Source: Azohydromonas lata NBRC 102462 (GTDB taxonomy: Bacteria > Pseudomonadota > Gammaproteobacteria > Burkholderiales > Burkholderiaceae_C). Taken from it: a DNA stretch of 64,000 bases. The translations under genes and the position numbers were made by a program. The notes beneath the pieces are model-generated. The model saw nothing but the letters and a program-made list of their open reading frames with translations, was not told where the DNA came from and did no database searches. The DNA is taken from contig NZ_BCTC01000013.1 of assembly GCF_001571085.1 (NCBI RefSeq), forward strand, positions 1 through 64,000, in the 5' to 3' direction. The stretch's first letter is position 1. Each line of letters starts with the position of its first letter. This document shows, one piece after another, positions 63,908-64,000 of the stretch.

Positions 63908-64000
63908 CCCGCTTGCGGGCCGAACCGTTGGCGTGTTGTCCGGCCGCATTCGGCCTTGGCGTGGCGTTCTGTCGGGCCTGCGGTTCGGCCCGCAAGCGGG
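63908..64000. repeat. Long inverted repeat at the window edge
   Basis: CCCGCTTGCGGGCCGAACC (63908-63926) and its exact inverse (63982-64000) flank 55 bp upstream of the aldolase gene. The right arm reaches the last base of the window, so it may extend further. It may be an operator, an attenuator or a REP-type element. Confidence 0.5.

Overview
The window is GC-rich, densely coded DNA. Its gene content points to a betaproteobacterium of the Burkholderiales, probably Comamonadaceae: Bug-type solute receptors, a LysR/pirin/WrbA cluster, a PEP-CTERM protein, IncP-like TrfA replication functions, and REP-like hairpins built on CGTCATxCCCGCGAAAGCGGG. No rRNA, tRNA or CRISPR array was seen. All family assignments come from reading the sequence; no database search was run.

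Layout. (1) 0-2.4 kb is insertion-sequence debris: an ISAzo13-family transposase gene split by an IS5/IS427-group element, followed by a 61-bp relic of a tniB 3' end. (2) 2.4-22.7 kb holds five large sensor histidine kinases or kinase remnants. Two are dead: one has lost its kinase core and is frameshifted, and one is cut exactly in its ATP-binding G-box by a compact Tn402/Tn5053-like transposon (tniA-tniB-tniQ, 10875-13998) with paired terminal repeats. An IS630-family element lies beside that transposon. (3) 22.8-27.2 kb carries a brnTA toxin-antitoxin pair, a PEP-CTERM exported protein, a RarD-like permease, a c-type cytochrome and a PHB-depolymerase-type esterase.

(4) 26.1-33.0 kb looks like a plasmid or chromid core. 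It has a short deviant-Walker parA overlapping a parB, eleven exact copies of the palindrome TTTGGGACGTCCCAAA (nine in a 1.8-kb array, one inside parB, one at 26.08 kb), an iteron-type origin with two DnaA boxes and an AT-rich segment, and a TrfA-family initiator gene. I read the palindrome as the centromere (parS-like) site of this ParAB system. This is the most interesting object in the window.

(5) 33.0-37.5 kb has a LysR regulator divergent from pirin and wrbA, then an Aer-type chemoreceptor. (6) 37.5-48.1 kb is a five-gene defence operon, hsdM - AlbA_2-type ATP-binding protein - hsdS - DUF262/DUF1524/DUF4357 protein - hsdR. It combines a type I restriction-modification system with a GmrSD-like protein, and its middle part is visibly more AT-rich. 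(7) 48.2-56.9 kb has a cyclic-nucleotide-binding/thioredoxin-reductase-like fusion, two class I amidotransferases with overlapping ends, a pseudouridine-5'-phosphate glycosidase and a sixth large hybrid kinase. (8) 56.9-64 kb has REP-like units, a hipBA pair with a nine-G tract inside hipA, a hypothetical protein, and a probable hydroxy-acid catabolic group (tartrate dehydrogenase-like enzyme, short-chain dehydrogenase, Bug receptor, HpcH/HpaI aldolase).

Functionally the window joins a replication/partition core, a defence island, two toxin-antitoxin modules and an expanded, actively rearranging set of sensory kinases. The replicon is either a chromid/megaplasmid or a chromosome carrying an integrated plasmid; the window cannot decide which.
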